From assembly GCF_047495875.1 (NCBI RefSeq), contig NC_092463.1:24107224-24171223 (forward strand): a DNA stretch of 64,000 nt, written 5' to 3'. The stretch comes from Pithys albifrons albifrons. Taxonomy: Eukaryota > Chordata > Aves > Passeriformes > Thamnophilidae. Positions 12,300-24,000 of the stretch are shown here, one piece after another. How positions within the stretch are numbered: position 1 is the first letter of the stretch; each line of letters opens with the position of its first letter. Made by a program: the position numbers and the translations under genes. The notes below the pieces were generated by a model. That model saw only the letters and a list, made by a program, of their open reading frames with translations. It was not told the DNA's origin and searched no databases.

Positions 12300-15200
12300 C
12301 CACACTGGGGAACCCGACCGGCAGTGGCAACAGCACAGCTTCAGGAAGAGCTCGGGGCTGGGAGGGACAAATGGATGGACGGACAGGTGGATGGATTGGC
12401 CACAATGCTCTGAGAGGAGTGGGCATGAGCTCTTGCCCTGAGGCAGGTGCTGGCTGAGCACCCCTACCACATGTGCCGCAGGCCTGCTGTGCCCGTCATC
12501 CAGGTTGCTGAGTGGGGGGCGTGTGTGAAGTGCATGTCTAGCAAACCTCAGAAATCTAGCATTGAAATAAATAGAAAGTGAGAAGTGAACCACAGATGTT
12601 GCACTGTTTTCTGGTCTGTCTCTTGAAGAGGGGCCTGGTCCCCTCCGAATCCCTTCCCGGGATCCTTTGAAGAGCCTGCCACGCCAAGATCACCCAGCAG
12701 ACCCAGTGCCAGCCGTGCTCCTGCCCGGGGGTGCCCGGAAGAGCTCAGACAAATTGCTTCTCCCTGCATGCCGGAGCAGCAGGGGCCGCTCCAGAGAGCC
12801 CTGCTGCTGGCGCCCTGTCTCCTCCTGGGCTGTTGGCCTTTGGGTGTGCTTTGGGCTTCTTTCCCTCTGACATCAGTTTCCTCCCTTACAGTCTGTGGCG
12901 GCGAGAGCCTTCCTAGGTGCAACACCCGGCAAGGAGGGAGGCAGGAGGAGGGACCCACCCCCCGGCATTCCTGGCCAGGGCCCGCTGGGTGGGGCCCTCT
13001 GTCGAGGGGCTCCCCGGCAATCCCAAAAGCTGTCTTTGATTTGGGGTTGCGCACGCGCTGCTGGCAGACGGGAGAGGAGGGAACCTCGGGGCCGCCCCGG
13101 CCGCGGCGTCGGGTGCCTGCGGGGTGGGAACTCCCAGGGACTGTTCCCGCCGCCGCCATCTGCTGAGGCCAGCAAACTGGAAACCAGCTGCTTGCCCAGC
13201 CCTCGCCAGAAGCCAGCCTGTTGTCATTACTGTTTGCTTTACATCAGCTCTGTTTAGTTTGGCAGGCTGAGGGCAGCAGGTTCAATCCGGGCGATTTTAC
13301 GAGGGCTGGTTCCTGTCCCACACCCCTCTGGTGAACGCAGCGTACATTGAGGATACCCTCGCCCTGCAGCTCCAGGGCAGGAAAGGGTGCGGCTGCAATT
13401 AGTGTTTGCTTCTCAAGGGCAAGCCTGAAGTGCCGGTATTTGGGAAGGTAATCACGGGGCGGGTGTGAGAAAAGGTTTTCTGCATGGTCACGGCAGCTCT
13501 GCATGCCGACGGTGCCCCATCACCCGCTCACAGACACCGACGGCTGTGTGGGAAAGTGTGGGTAGGTGGTCAAAGGTAGGCATCACGCCTGGGTCTGGCG
13601 GCTGCAATGCAGAGCATGTCCAAAGTCATCTGCCAGGGCAACTGAGGCCGGTGGGAGGGATGTCCCACCAGAACTTGTACCCTGCCACAGTCCTTACCTC
13701 ATGCAGTGCCTCCTATTGACACCCGCACATAGAGGATGGTCTGTTTCCATCTGAGATGCATCCAGGCAGCTACTACCCATGGTAAGGGGGGTGGTTTCTC
13801 CTCCATATTTCACACTGAAGTGAGAAAGGAAACACGTCACTAGTTACTACTCCTGCTGCTCCCCTTTTGCCAGAACAGGCTGTCTGACCTCTGGCCCCAT
13901 CCCATCGCAGGGTGCAGGCAACAGTGCTACTGACTCTCACAGCTCTTGGGCTGCAGGGAGCCACGGAGACCAATCAGCCCAGTGTCCTCATTAGCTTCTG
14001 CCTCAGTTCAGTTAACTGGGTATTCTCACAGTCCCCCATCCTGCCAGCCAAGACTGCCTCTGGGCTACCACTCTATCTTCTGCAGGACCTCACCTGTGGG
14101 AAGGGAGCAGCGGGGCAGAGGACAGGGAAGGAGCAGCAGGGCAGAGGACGGAGTTCAACATGTAACAGTGCCTCTGCCCAGCCCTGCCCTGACTGCTCCT
14201 TTCCAAAGCTAACCCACCCTGCCCTGAGGCATATAGGCCCATCTGAGTGATGATGTGGGATAAGAACGAGCAGCTGGAGACTTGAGATGTGAGGGGATGG
14301 CCATGTAGCCCTGTGTTACTCCTGGTCCCCTCCTGCTAAGTCAGGTATTTCATTCCTTTCACTAGACATAGGAACATGCAGCCATGTGGCAAGCCAGTTC
14401 AGAAAGCTGACCTGGCTGGAAACAGAATGCTTTATTTCAGCAGGCTGGATGTCAGCTTGGACTGCTTGCTGCTTAGGCTTGCGCTTGCCATGGGCTGAGT
14501 GCCAGGGTACCATCCCCACTACAGGAACCCATTCCCACTTTTTCCAGGTCTAGCTCTCAGCTGTGGAGTGAGGAGCTACCTTCCTGTGCTATACAAGCAG
14601 AAAACCCCTTGCTGTTCTTTGTCAAGCAGTCCTCTGCCATTTTAGCATGGTGAAATGACTAAGAGCAAAGTCAGGAGTCAGCAACCAGTGCAGGGAGAAG
14701 GCTGAGTCCCATGCCAGGAGGAATGGGAAAAGCCAGCCTATGGCAGCTTGGCTCAGACTGCTGTGGAGCTGCAGCCTGGGTGGATGGTGTCACCTGTCCT
14801 TTCACACAGTATTTGAATGCATTTGCACTTCCCTGCAGAACTGAGAGGGGTTTAGTTGGCCACTCTCCCATCCCAGTTTATCCAGAGTCCATGACATTTT
14901 CACTCCCTGAAGTATTTTAGTTTCTTTGTGCATTTCTTGATTGCTCTGATGGTAGTTCTGGAGGTTTTAGTGACCTCTGCCCCCAGGAAGCATTCACAGC
15001 CAAGTGCATCCACATCGTTGTTGGAGGGGGCTCCATTACCACATTACTGAATAACAGTCCTCTCCTGTCCCTGCTCCCCACTGCACGCTGCCTGGCTAGT
15101 ACTGTAGGGGGTTACAGGGCTGCTGCGCTCCCCACGCAAATAGTCTCCCTCCACACAGACTGAATCCATCCGCGTAATCTTTGGGATGCTCCCCCGTATG

Positions 15201-18106
15201 CCAGGTTGGGCTACACTCCTCCTCTAGGCTCTGATTGTCCTCTCCCATCTGAGCAAGTAGGATCACTCTGGAGTGAACTACTCACTGGGATCGTGACTGT
15301 TGTGAAACAGTTTATCTTCCTACGAGAGCGGCAGCCCTTGCCTGTCAGCCTGTGCCTGGCGCTCACAACGCCTCCAGCACTCGCAGCCCTGCTTCCTTCT
15401 CCCTGGCGTGCACATATGCACGCTCCTGCACGCACCCCCCGTCCCTCCCCCGGTGTCCCGGGGATCGTGCCAGCGAATGGGATGCGGTGGTGTGCTGAGG
15501 GGACTGGGGCTCCTGGCACCAGTGGGGGATGCATGAGGAAGACAGATATGGATCCTTTTGGGGACACACTGAGGATGCAGTTCTAGCAGCTCAGCCAGCA
15601 GCTTCTTGGATGGGTGGATGAGTGGTGTTTGCACATGGACCATGGTCCCCTTGTCCTGCAGGTTATCCCTCACCCTGCAGTGCCTCCTCGGGAGAGGCCA
15701 GGCGGCAGATATGGGCATTCAGGCAGGCATATGCCTGGAAGAGGAGGGACTTGGATTCCGTGGCCACCGCAGAGGCTCGGAGGTGTTCCCAGGTAGTGAC
15801 TCTTTAGGAAGTGGGTGCGTCCTGCCGGTGCCATGGAGGGAGGCCCAGCAGGAACTGCGTGGGAGTGGGGAGAGCCATGGAGCAGGCTGGGTCTTGGCCT
15901 GACTCCCCGGTCATTAGAGAGAAGGCGGCTTTGAGGTGAATCAGCAGCAGCACTGAGCACAGGGTATACAATACCCAGAGATTGGAGGAGCAGGGAGGTG
16001 CCAATCGACATTGGGGCATGTCGTAATTACTTTAGCTTCCAAATCCACGTTGTGCTATTAAATTTGCTTGCTTGCACAAGAGACAAAAGCAAGACGCATT
16101 CCCAGAAACTCCCTCCAGGCAGTGGGCTCTAGCACCTAACCCGGATGTGGGCAGACTCTTCCTGTGCCAGACAGAGAAGTCCTGGTCATGCCACCTCCTG
16201 CCAAAAATTCCCAAGCTGACAAGCCCAGAGTCTGCTGCCCTGTCTTGCCAGCCTGGGATCAAGCACTGGAGCATCACTGATGACGACACCACCCAGGAGG
16301 ACCAGGCATGGAGGAGCCACAGACCACATGGGTGAGAAGCCCTGGGTGAGAAGCCCTGCGTAATGCCTCAGTTCCTTGCAGTTGGGAAATGGCTATTGCG
16401 TGGAGCCCGGGTGCTGTGGTCAGCAAGCACGAGACAGGAGCGCCACTGCTGCTTACCACATCGTGCCTTACGTGTGGGAGGGAGGTCAGCCCAGGGAGCA
16501 GCCCCTGGGATCTCCCAGGGGCTCAGCCAGCGTCAGACCAAGGTACCAAAGTGTACCAGAAAGCACAGGTAGAAAGAGTAGGAGCCCACCACATCCTCTG
16601 CACCCCATGGCAGCACACTCCTCGGCTCCCAGGGCCAGGTGCGTGGCTGGGCCCTGCCAAACTCATCTGTGGCCCCATAGGCCTCCTGCACACCTGCAGA
16701 GGTCCCACCAGGAGAGCAGCCTCCTGCTGCTGCTCCTGCTGTGTGTGATTGCTGCTGCCACCTAATGGAGCCGTTCCTCTGGCCCGGGTGAGATGAGAGC
16801 GTCAGTGCTCTGTGGCTGCCAGCCAAAGCTTGCGCACTGCAGGCAGCCTTTGCCCACCTGTGTCCTCCTGTGCCTGTGCCCGCTGTGCTGGGAGGGGAGC
16901 ACGTGTGATGTGCAGGCGCTGTGGAACGGGTGAAACCCCTGAGTGCACATCACAGTGCTGCCAGTAGATGGTCTCCGCTGAATCTCATTGTCACACTCTC
17001 TCTCTCCATACGCGCACACACGGCACACACGACCACACACAACACACCTGGCCCACGCAGCCACCACACGCATGGAGGTCTCGGCTGCTGGGAGAGAGCA
17101 TCCGAGCCTCTTGCTCTTGGCGGCTGAGACAGGGAATGCAAAGCGGCTCCCGAGCGACGTGGGTCGTGGCAAGATTCTTTATATAACCCACAGCCACAGA
17201 AAACCAAAATAGCTGCCTCCCTGATGCTCAATTCGTCTCTTCCATCAAACACGGATAAAATTAGAGCAGGCCGTGACGTGCAACTACGTCTGCGCAGGGA
17301 CTCCAGGGAGACGGAGGGAGCCGGCTCAGGGCTCTGCCATTAGTGGCACAGCCTGCCAGAGCTTTCAAGTAAGATCTGTCAGCGAGGCTGGTGTGTGGCC
17401 ACAGGGGATAGATGTGTGGAAGAGGAGGAGGCATCGGGGGGAGCACAGCTGCCGAAGGCTGGAGGGGACTGCTCCACACCTCATCGCTGCCTTTTCCGAA
17501 TGCAGACTGAGCGCTCACGCACAAGCTGGGCTTCAGCACTGCGCTGACTCGCTTTTTGGGCACGAACACCACAGCGGGCCGTGCAGGGCTTCTCCGAAGG
17601 CTCTGGATTCAGAGTCTCTGAGGCCAAGCCCCCAAGCGGAGGAGTGCTGGAGCAGGAATACTTCTGCCAGAGCTTTCGAGCAAACCTGCCTCTGTGGGCT
17701 GGGACCCAGAGCTGCTGCTGTCCCCTGGGGAAGTGACCCACAGAGCTGCCTGCCCCCCTTGTCTGCTGACTTTGCAGCCTGATGGAGCCACAGGATGTGT
17801 AGTACTGGAAGGAGGTGAAAAGCTGACTCACAAAACACTGTGTGGAGACTCAGACCCCTTTAAGAACAAAATTACCAGGAAAAACAAGCCAGGATAAAAG
17901 CCTAAACTAGAAGCTGGAAAACAGTCACCTACAGGAATAGTCACCTACATTCCTCTATTGACACACAGATAAGGCCTGAGCCTTTTCCTGGTGACCTGAG
18001 AAACCTCAATTGCTCGAAGCTCCTGAATATTAGGTAAAAATAATAGTGTCATTGTTCAAAGCACATGCAGGTGAAAGTGTCTAACTTCAGCTCTCTCTTG
18101 GACTTG
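12300..18106. other. Intergenic sequence, no gene recognised
   Basis: This is moderately GC-rich DNA with a second small CpG-rich patch at about 12990-13160. There is a short imperfect duplication of GGAGCAGCGGGGCAGAGGAC at 14104-14152 and a CA-rich stretch at 17020-17050. I see no exon with plausible splice sites and protein similarity, and no RNA gene. Confidence 0.5.
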
Positions 18107-18734
18107 TGTGCTGGTTTGAAGGTGAACCAGCAGGGGAAATGAACTCACCACAAGAGAGATTATAAGTCAGAGCTAAAATTTAATAATAATATTACAATAG
18201 CAACACTGACACACAAGGGAAATTGCTTTCAACTCACAATACCCCAGCAGTATAACCCAGTGTCCTGGGGCACAAACCCAAGGGGGTTTGTTTGCCCTTG
18301 TGCTGAGACCCCTGTGGTTCCCCCAAGTCCAGAGCAAAAGGAAAAGAAAAACCTGTTGGTGCAGGCGAGGGCTGTGGTCTGGGCGAGAGCGGTGATCTCC
18401 TCCTGTCAAGGTCCTGCTGCTGCTCTGGATCCGACGAGAAGTTCCCGAGGTCTTCTTACCCACCCCTTATGTACCCTCAGGGAGCTCTCAGTCCCTCCCC
18501 CTGGGCGGGGACTCACACAATGGGTGATTAACTCTGGGAGCCAGGGGGTGTTGAGCTGTTGATGGCCCATTAGCAGCTCCGCCCCCCTCAGGCTGGGTGT
18601 GAAGGTGATAGTGGCTCCCTGGGCAGCTGCTGCTAATGGCCCATTGACCTTGGGGAATGAATAGAGGGGGTAGAATACACAGCTTTGATCACCCCCACAC
18701 AGGGTTAGCTGGTCCCTTCTGCTGAACTAGGACA
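18107..18734 (-). mobile_element. Solo ERVL-type LTR with 5-bp target duplication ACTTG
   Basis: The element begins TGTGCTGG and ends CTAGGACA, so it has TG...CA ends. It is flanked on both sides by ACTTG (18102-18106 and 18735-18739), a perfect 5-bp duplication typical of ERVL integrations. It is closely related over its whole length to the LTR at 58311-58939, with about nine differences in the first 120 bp. Minus orientation is inferred from a TACATAAG TATA-like box followed by ATTAAA on that strand. No internal retroviral sequence remains. Confidence 0.88.
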
Positions 18735-20185
18735 ACTTGTTGGCTTTGATTTTTATTGCCTGGTTTACTGATCTGAATAGAGGAGAGGGAGCCAGGAATA
18801 TGTTTGTCTGCTATTCTGTGACATTGTTCCGGTCTGTGACTTTGGACACATCTTTCCATGTCCATGTGTCTATGTGGTTGCTTTGGTGTCCTATCCTCTT
18901 CTCTGTGTCTAATGGTCTTCATCCTCGTTCTGCTGACAGGGTAAAGATTTGTGAAGGTGAGCAAGTTAATATTTGTCAAACACTAAAGATGACAAGAGCC
19001 CTGGAGAAAATCTATATGTTAATTTTTCTTTATGGGGAAAAAAATCAAACAAACAAAAAAACCCTCACAAAAGAAAACAAAACAAATGAGGAAAAATAGG
19101 ACAAAAGGTTTTAAAAAGATTTAAACTGCTTTCCTGGCCTAAGGAACGTGCACCCGCTTATGAAGGTAATTTATTCCCCATCCCCTGGAGCTCTGCCACC
19201 TTCCCCCTCTACCTCTGTCACAATGACACTGCTGCATACCTCTCTTTTTGGAGAGGTGGCTCATCTCCCAGTCACATCCTGGAGGCAGGAATCACAGATG
19301 TATATGGCAGCATGGCAAGAGGTGAGCTATGCAGCCACAGTAGCAGTTCCTCATGTTGGGCTCAAAAAAAAATTTGCCAAAACCACATAGAGCAAATAAA
19401 ATCTGTTCATCTCCCCCATGAGTTCCTGGAGTTGAAAGGCTTGACAGGAGAGAAGTGGCTGGAGAAGAGGAGGAATATCTGTGTCATATGGTGGGGTCCC
19501 TCTTCACTGAGTCCTGCCCTGAGCCTGGTGAGGCCACCTGGAAGTTGTTGGCCTATTCTTGTGGACACTGTTTGCTGAGTATTCATCACTGCCTGTTATC
19601 TTACCTCACTTATTTCTGAGGAATTGCCCTGCTGCAATCCAAATGTCAGCCATATAGTGCAGAGCAACCAGTGTACCCCTGTGTCCTCTGTTATTTTTGT
19701 CTCCTTGGGCCCTTGACAAGTCCACAGGATGTGGAGTGCCTGAAGTGGCACACGCTGGTTTTGTGTATTCACTGAGGTAGTTCAGAAGGAGTGTTTGGGA
19801 ATCAAAGGGCTTCATATAACTGTACAGCAAAATTCAGCTTCCCTGAGTTGGTACCAAAGTCTGTGTGACTCCCTGCAAGGCACCAACAACTGTGTCTGCA
19901 CGACCCAGTGCAGCCTCATGCCCCTACGATGCTGCTCCAAGGGGGCTCCTGCCCAGTGCTGCCCATGGCACTGACTTCATGTGCAGGGCAGAGCTGCTGG
20001 TGCTGCCTGCCACTGGACAGGGTACATTCATCCTGGGGCTGCCCCGGTTACCAGGTTCCTTTGTTTCACTGAAATTGCCAGTTTATTCATGTCAGAAAGC
20101 CTCTGTGAGACCAGAGAAGACAGAGGTGAAAGGGACCGACAGAGGTGGAAGGGACCAACAAGGACGGGACAGGCCAGAAGGGCCC
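18735..20185. other. Intergenic sequence between two LTRs
   Basis: No gene is seen. The stretch holds an A-rich low-complexity tract with (CAAA)-like repeats at about 19037-19100 and a two-copy 19-bp repeat of GACAGAGGTGAAAGGGACC at 20119-20156. The latter lies next to the LTR that starts at 20186. Confidence 0.5.
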
Positions 20186-20369
20186 TGTTGTAGTTTGGAA
20201 TCATTATGTAAATTCTCTCCCCTGCCACTAACTGCCCATGCCATTAGTTAACAAAAAGAGGTAGTTAACTGCTACCATCTTCTTCTTGATCGGTTGGGTG
20301 GGGGGCAGGCTGACTCTTTTGTTTTTGGGGACTTTTCTATTTTTTGTTTTAGCTGGGCTGAACGCGGGT

Positions 20370-20402
20370 GGGGGGGAGGGGTGGGGGGGGGGCGGGCGGG
20401 AG
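20370..20402 (+). other. G-run block with quadruplex potential
   Basis: The plus strand has six or more runs of three or more G separated by single non-G bases (GGGTGGGGGGGAGGGGTGGG and onward to GGGCGGG). It satisfies the simple G-quadruplex pattern. It lies within the LTR at 20186-21060, directly before a T run and the minisatellite. Confidence 0.75.
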
Positions 20403-20416
20403 CGTTTTTTTTTCTG

Positions 20417-20640
20417 GCTGCTCCTGGTTGCTGCTGGCTGCTCCTGGTTGCTACTGGCTGCTCCTGGTTGCTGCTGGCTGCTCCTGGTTGCTGCTGGCTG
20501 CTCCTGGTTGCTGCTGGCTGCTCCTGGTTGCTACTGGCTGCTCCTGGTTGCTGCTGGCTGCTCCTGGTTGCTACTGGCTGCTCCTGGTTGCTGCTGGCTG
20601 CTCCTGGTTGCTGCTGGCTGCTCCTGGTTGCTGGCTGCTG
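20417..20640 (+). repeat. 20-bp minisatellite, about 11 copies, inside an LTR
   Basis: The unit CTGCTCCTGGTTGCTGCTGG is repeated; CTCCTGGTTG starts at 20421 and then every 20 bases to 20621. A GCTGCTGG to GCTACTGG variant occurs in the copies that start at 20441, 20521 and 20561. The array decays into (CTG)n at 20630-20645. The 20-bp period is not a multiple of three and the unit has no stop in any plus frame, so all three frames stay open through it. That is an artefact, not a gene. Confidence 0.95.
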
Positions 20641-21060
20641 CTGCTGCTTCTTGCTGAGCCGTTTCTTTTCTCTGCTTCCAGTTTTTCTTCTTCATTTGGG
20701 ACAAGAGACACAGAGGGAGAGACAGAGTTCATCTGGGAGCTCACCCTGCAGCCAGCCGGGCTGTGACACTGATACTGCCCATATAACTTTTCTCCAGGAG
20801 GAAACCTGCTTGTTTTGGGGGTTTTTTGTTGGTTTTTTTTCTTTTCTTGTGTTGGGAAGCAGTTTGCTCTGGTCTGTTCACAGTTATATCTATACCTACA
20901 TATATATATATCAGTTCAGAACAGTTATCCTTCTCGTATCCATTGTCTGATTAAAGTTCCTTTTCTTAAATTTGACAAAGAGTGGTGTGATTATTGTGGA
21001 GGAAACCCCCCTCCTCCGCCTGTGGGTAAACATTTTGGTTTTTCCCCTCAAACCAAGACA

Positions 21061-24000
21061 GGCCCACAAAACATATCCTTTCCCCACAAGCCATCCCTCC
21101 TCAGGCCAGGCTGGCTGTTGCTGAAGAGTTATGAGACACCAAAGGTGGGTGAAGCAGCCATGGACCAGCTGTGGGGAAAGTGGAGAGAGAGTCACACAGC
21201 TCCACGGCATGGAATGTCAGAAGTCTTTGGTGTTTCCACTGCACTCACACCTCACCTGTGCCTTCTCCTACACACCAGCTCTTAAGGAATGAAAGAAGTA
21301 ACACATGAACACCAAATATCAGAGGTATTTGTTGCAGATAAGGGCAGGAGAGTACTGTGATACGGTATGGGATTCCCCTTGTGGCTGTTGGAGGACTGAT
21401 TTTACTAGCAGGTTCTCTGCTGGGATGAGATGAATGGGGAGCAGGATTAATTTGTAATCCTTCTTACGTCAACATTTGACAGAGGACTTAATGGCTGGGA
21501 TTTCCCTCTGATTATCCTGGGGGAATTGGAGATCATTTTACAAGCTCTCCCTCAGCATCAGGCAAGGAGCCATTCTAGTCCTTCTAGATGTCAGGAATAA
21601 AAATTGTTTCCTGTGAACTGCAACAAGCAGGATCCTGGCACTATTGTGGTCTGAAAAAGATAGTGAAAACAGAAGCATCTTTTTTCTCAAACCCTCAGCA
21701 CATTGCTCTTTCATAACTGTTCTATAGCTCAAAATAACCTGTCCTGATGGTTGGTGTTACTTGCATAAAGAGGAAGCTGAGGTCCTCAATGAGGTCAAAG
21801 GGAAGAGCACCCTGTCTAGACTAACATCCCTGGGGATTTCAGCCCCTACCTTCTGGAAACCCCCCTGATCCAGAATTGCCATGGTGAGTCAGAGCCACTT
21901 GCACAAAGCCAGCACTGAGGCAAACTCCAGAGCTATCCCACAACAGATACCTCTTGGAAAGGCTTCTGCAGGGCAAAGGAAATTTCCACCTTGCTCTTAC
22001 CACTTGATCCTTATCAGGTCTTCCTAGCAGGCTGCAGGATGGATAAGAACCTGCAATTACACATCCTGACCATCTTCACTGCCTATTTCCTTTCCCTCCA
22101 GCTAGAAGTCCTTTGTTGTGCAGCTCACCAAAAGGCCTGCCTACTGATACTCTCCATATCAGATATTGCATGCAGTGGTCTGCCAGGTCTTTGACGCTCA
22201 GCTCACTGAGCCCAGTGCACTGGCAAGGCATACACGGCTCACCAGCCTTTGGTATGATGCTTAGAAGGGACTTAGTAACTTCTTGTCAATGGCCAGCAAT
22301 GAGAAAGCCAGTATCCCCAGCCTATTTCTTCTGTGGGTTTTGGAGTGCCTCCTGCACCCCCATCCAGACTGGCAGCTCAGTTTGTCCGTGCAGAAGGAAC
22401 TCCTCTATGCAGAAGTTGCCCATCTGCACTGAGTGACCATGGAGGCTGTGGTTTGGGTGAGCCATCCTGCACACAGAAGTCTCACTGTAGAAAAGTTATT
22501 AATATTTCTGTTGCCCACGTGCCATACTGACTAGCTTCCAGAGATAAGTGCTCTGCTCATGTGCCTGTGGAGAGAGGGGACTTCCCAGGCTTAATTCAAT
22601 GCTTCCCATTCCTGCTTTCTTACACACCAATCTTTGCTGAGGCTGCTGAATCAGTGTTCATCCAGCCAACTTCCCTTTTTCACAAGGGGAAATATTTATA
22701 ATCTAGCACTCAAGCCACCATGCAGTGCAGCTGGTGGAAGACATCCAATAAACATCCCATCTAACTGCTGCCTTTGCTGCCAAGCCTCCTCCCAAGAGCT
22801 GGCGACTTCAGTAGCATTCAGCTGCACTGTTGTTGCTATACAGTAGGTAATATTTGTTACACTGTTTGTTAGATGTTGACCACTCTGACGAGTTGCAGGA
22901 AGGAATGTTCCTCATGTTAATCTTCAAATAATCAGCAAGGTTGTTCTGAGCTGAAAAAATATTATGTCAGTCTGGAAGAATTCGTTAGGCTTTGTCCTCA
23001 GTGAAGAACATGGCTTGGTACTCACCATTGAATCTGTAATGAAGATATTTTTGGAATAGGTAGTGTTGCTGTGCATTAATATTCTCTTTTTATTATTACC
23101 AGGTGATATGAGGATAACATCATTCAGAAATTGTGGCTCCATAGCTACAGCTGAGATTAATGTTGTGTTTCAAGTAGAGATTTGAGCACTCTCTTGTTTG
23201 GTGTTCCCTCCCCAGTGTTTTTACACTTACTCGCTATGTATAAGAAGGAAAGATCTAAGAACAGACAGACACAAATGTTAAATAGCTGAACTGAAAAGTT
23301 AAAAATAATTGGTCCTTGAAGAAATACAGCCTCTAGTAACAAACATTTTTGACCATTAATCATCATCAAAGTAGAATAATAATAATACTTCAGGCTTCCT
23401 ACACAGTAAAAGCTTCCTACTATCATGTGCAAAACACACACAAGAATATTTATTTTTTTAATTAATGGGTATTTTCCACATTACTTATAACATGTGAAAG
23501 TGTCTCTGACTGATTACAATAAGAACTCAGTTCAGAATTTTTCTTTTAAAAATGCCACTGAAGTCACAGCTTGTCTTAAGTGGGAATCATTTGGAAGAGT
23601 TGCCCTTAAACACATGGATACACAAGTCTTTCCTTGTACCTGCTCATCTTTCAGTTGCTGTCTCCTCACAGCTTAGGCAGCCACCTTGTTTGAGAGTGAA
23701 CACGACTCTATGTTCCCATCAGGTACAACTGGAGGACAGGTTCTGTGACAGACAGGCTTTCAGTTACAAAGAACTAAATTGATTTTAAGGAAATACCTTC
23801 ACAGACATTGGGCAGCAGGTCTGGAAAGCATCTGAGAGCTCACCTGTTGAGACATGACAATACTCCAAGCTTCTAGGGTTTTTTTTTTAGAGTTGTGGCT
23901 TAGGTAATAAAATTGTATGCAACCATTTGTAGAGATTCTTGAAAGCCTGTGTAAACAGCAATTCATTTCCTTCCCTGAGCAGAAGCATGTTTATTGTAAA

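Larger units (their letters stand above)
20186..21060 (+). mobile_element. Solo LTR with 5-bp target duplication GGCCC and an internal minisatellite
   Basis: The element begins TGTTGTAG and ends CCAAGACA. The identical GGCCC occurs directly before (20181-20185) and after (21061-21065), so both ends and the duplication fit an LTR insertion of the 5-bp (ERVL-like) class. ATTAAA at 20951-20956 lies near the 3' end and is followed by a short U5-like stretch, which supports plus orientation. A G-run block at 20370-20402 and a 20-bp minisatellite at 20417-20640 lie inside it. I do not recognise the family by name. Only one LTR is present, so it is probably solo. Confidence 0.78.

Noticed and set aside
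16754..16766. CTCF-like TGCCACCTAATGG
   Set aside because: It has one mismatch at a position that should be G or C and lies in no special context; too weak to list.
20286..20950. Three Leu/Cys/Trp-rich predicted proteins
   Set aside because: They are frame-shifted translations of the 20-bp minisatellite inside an LTR.
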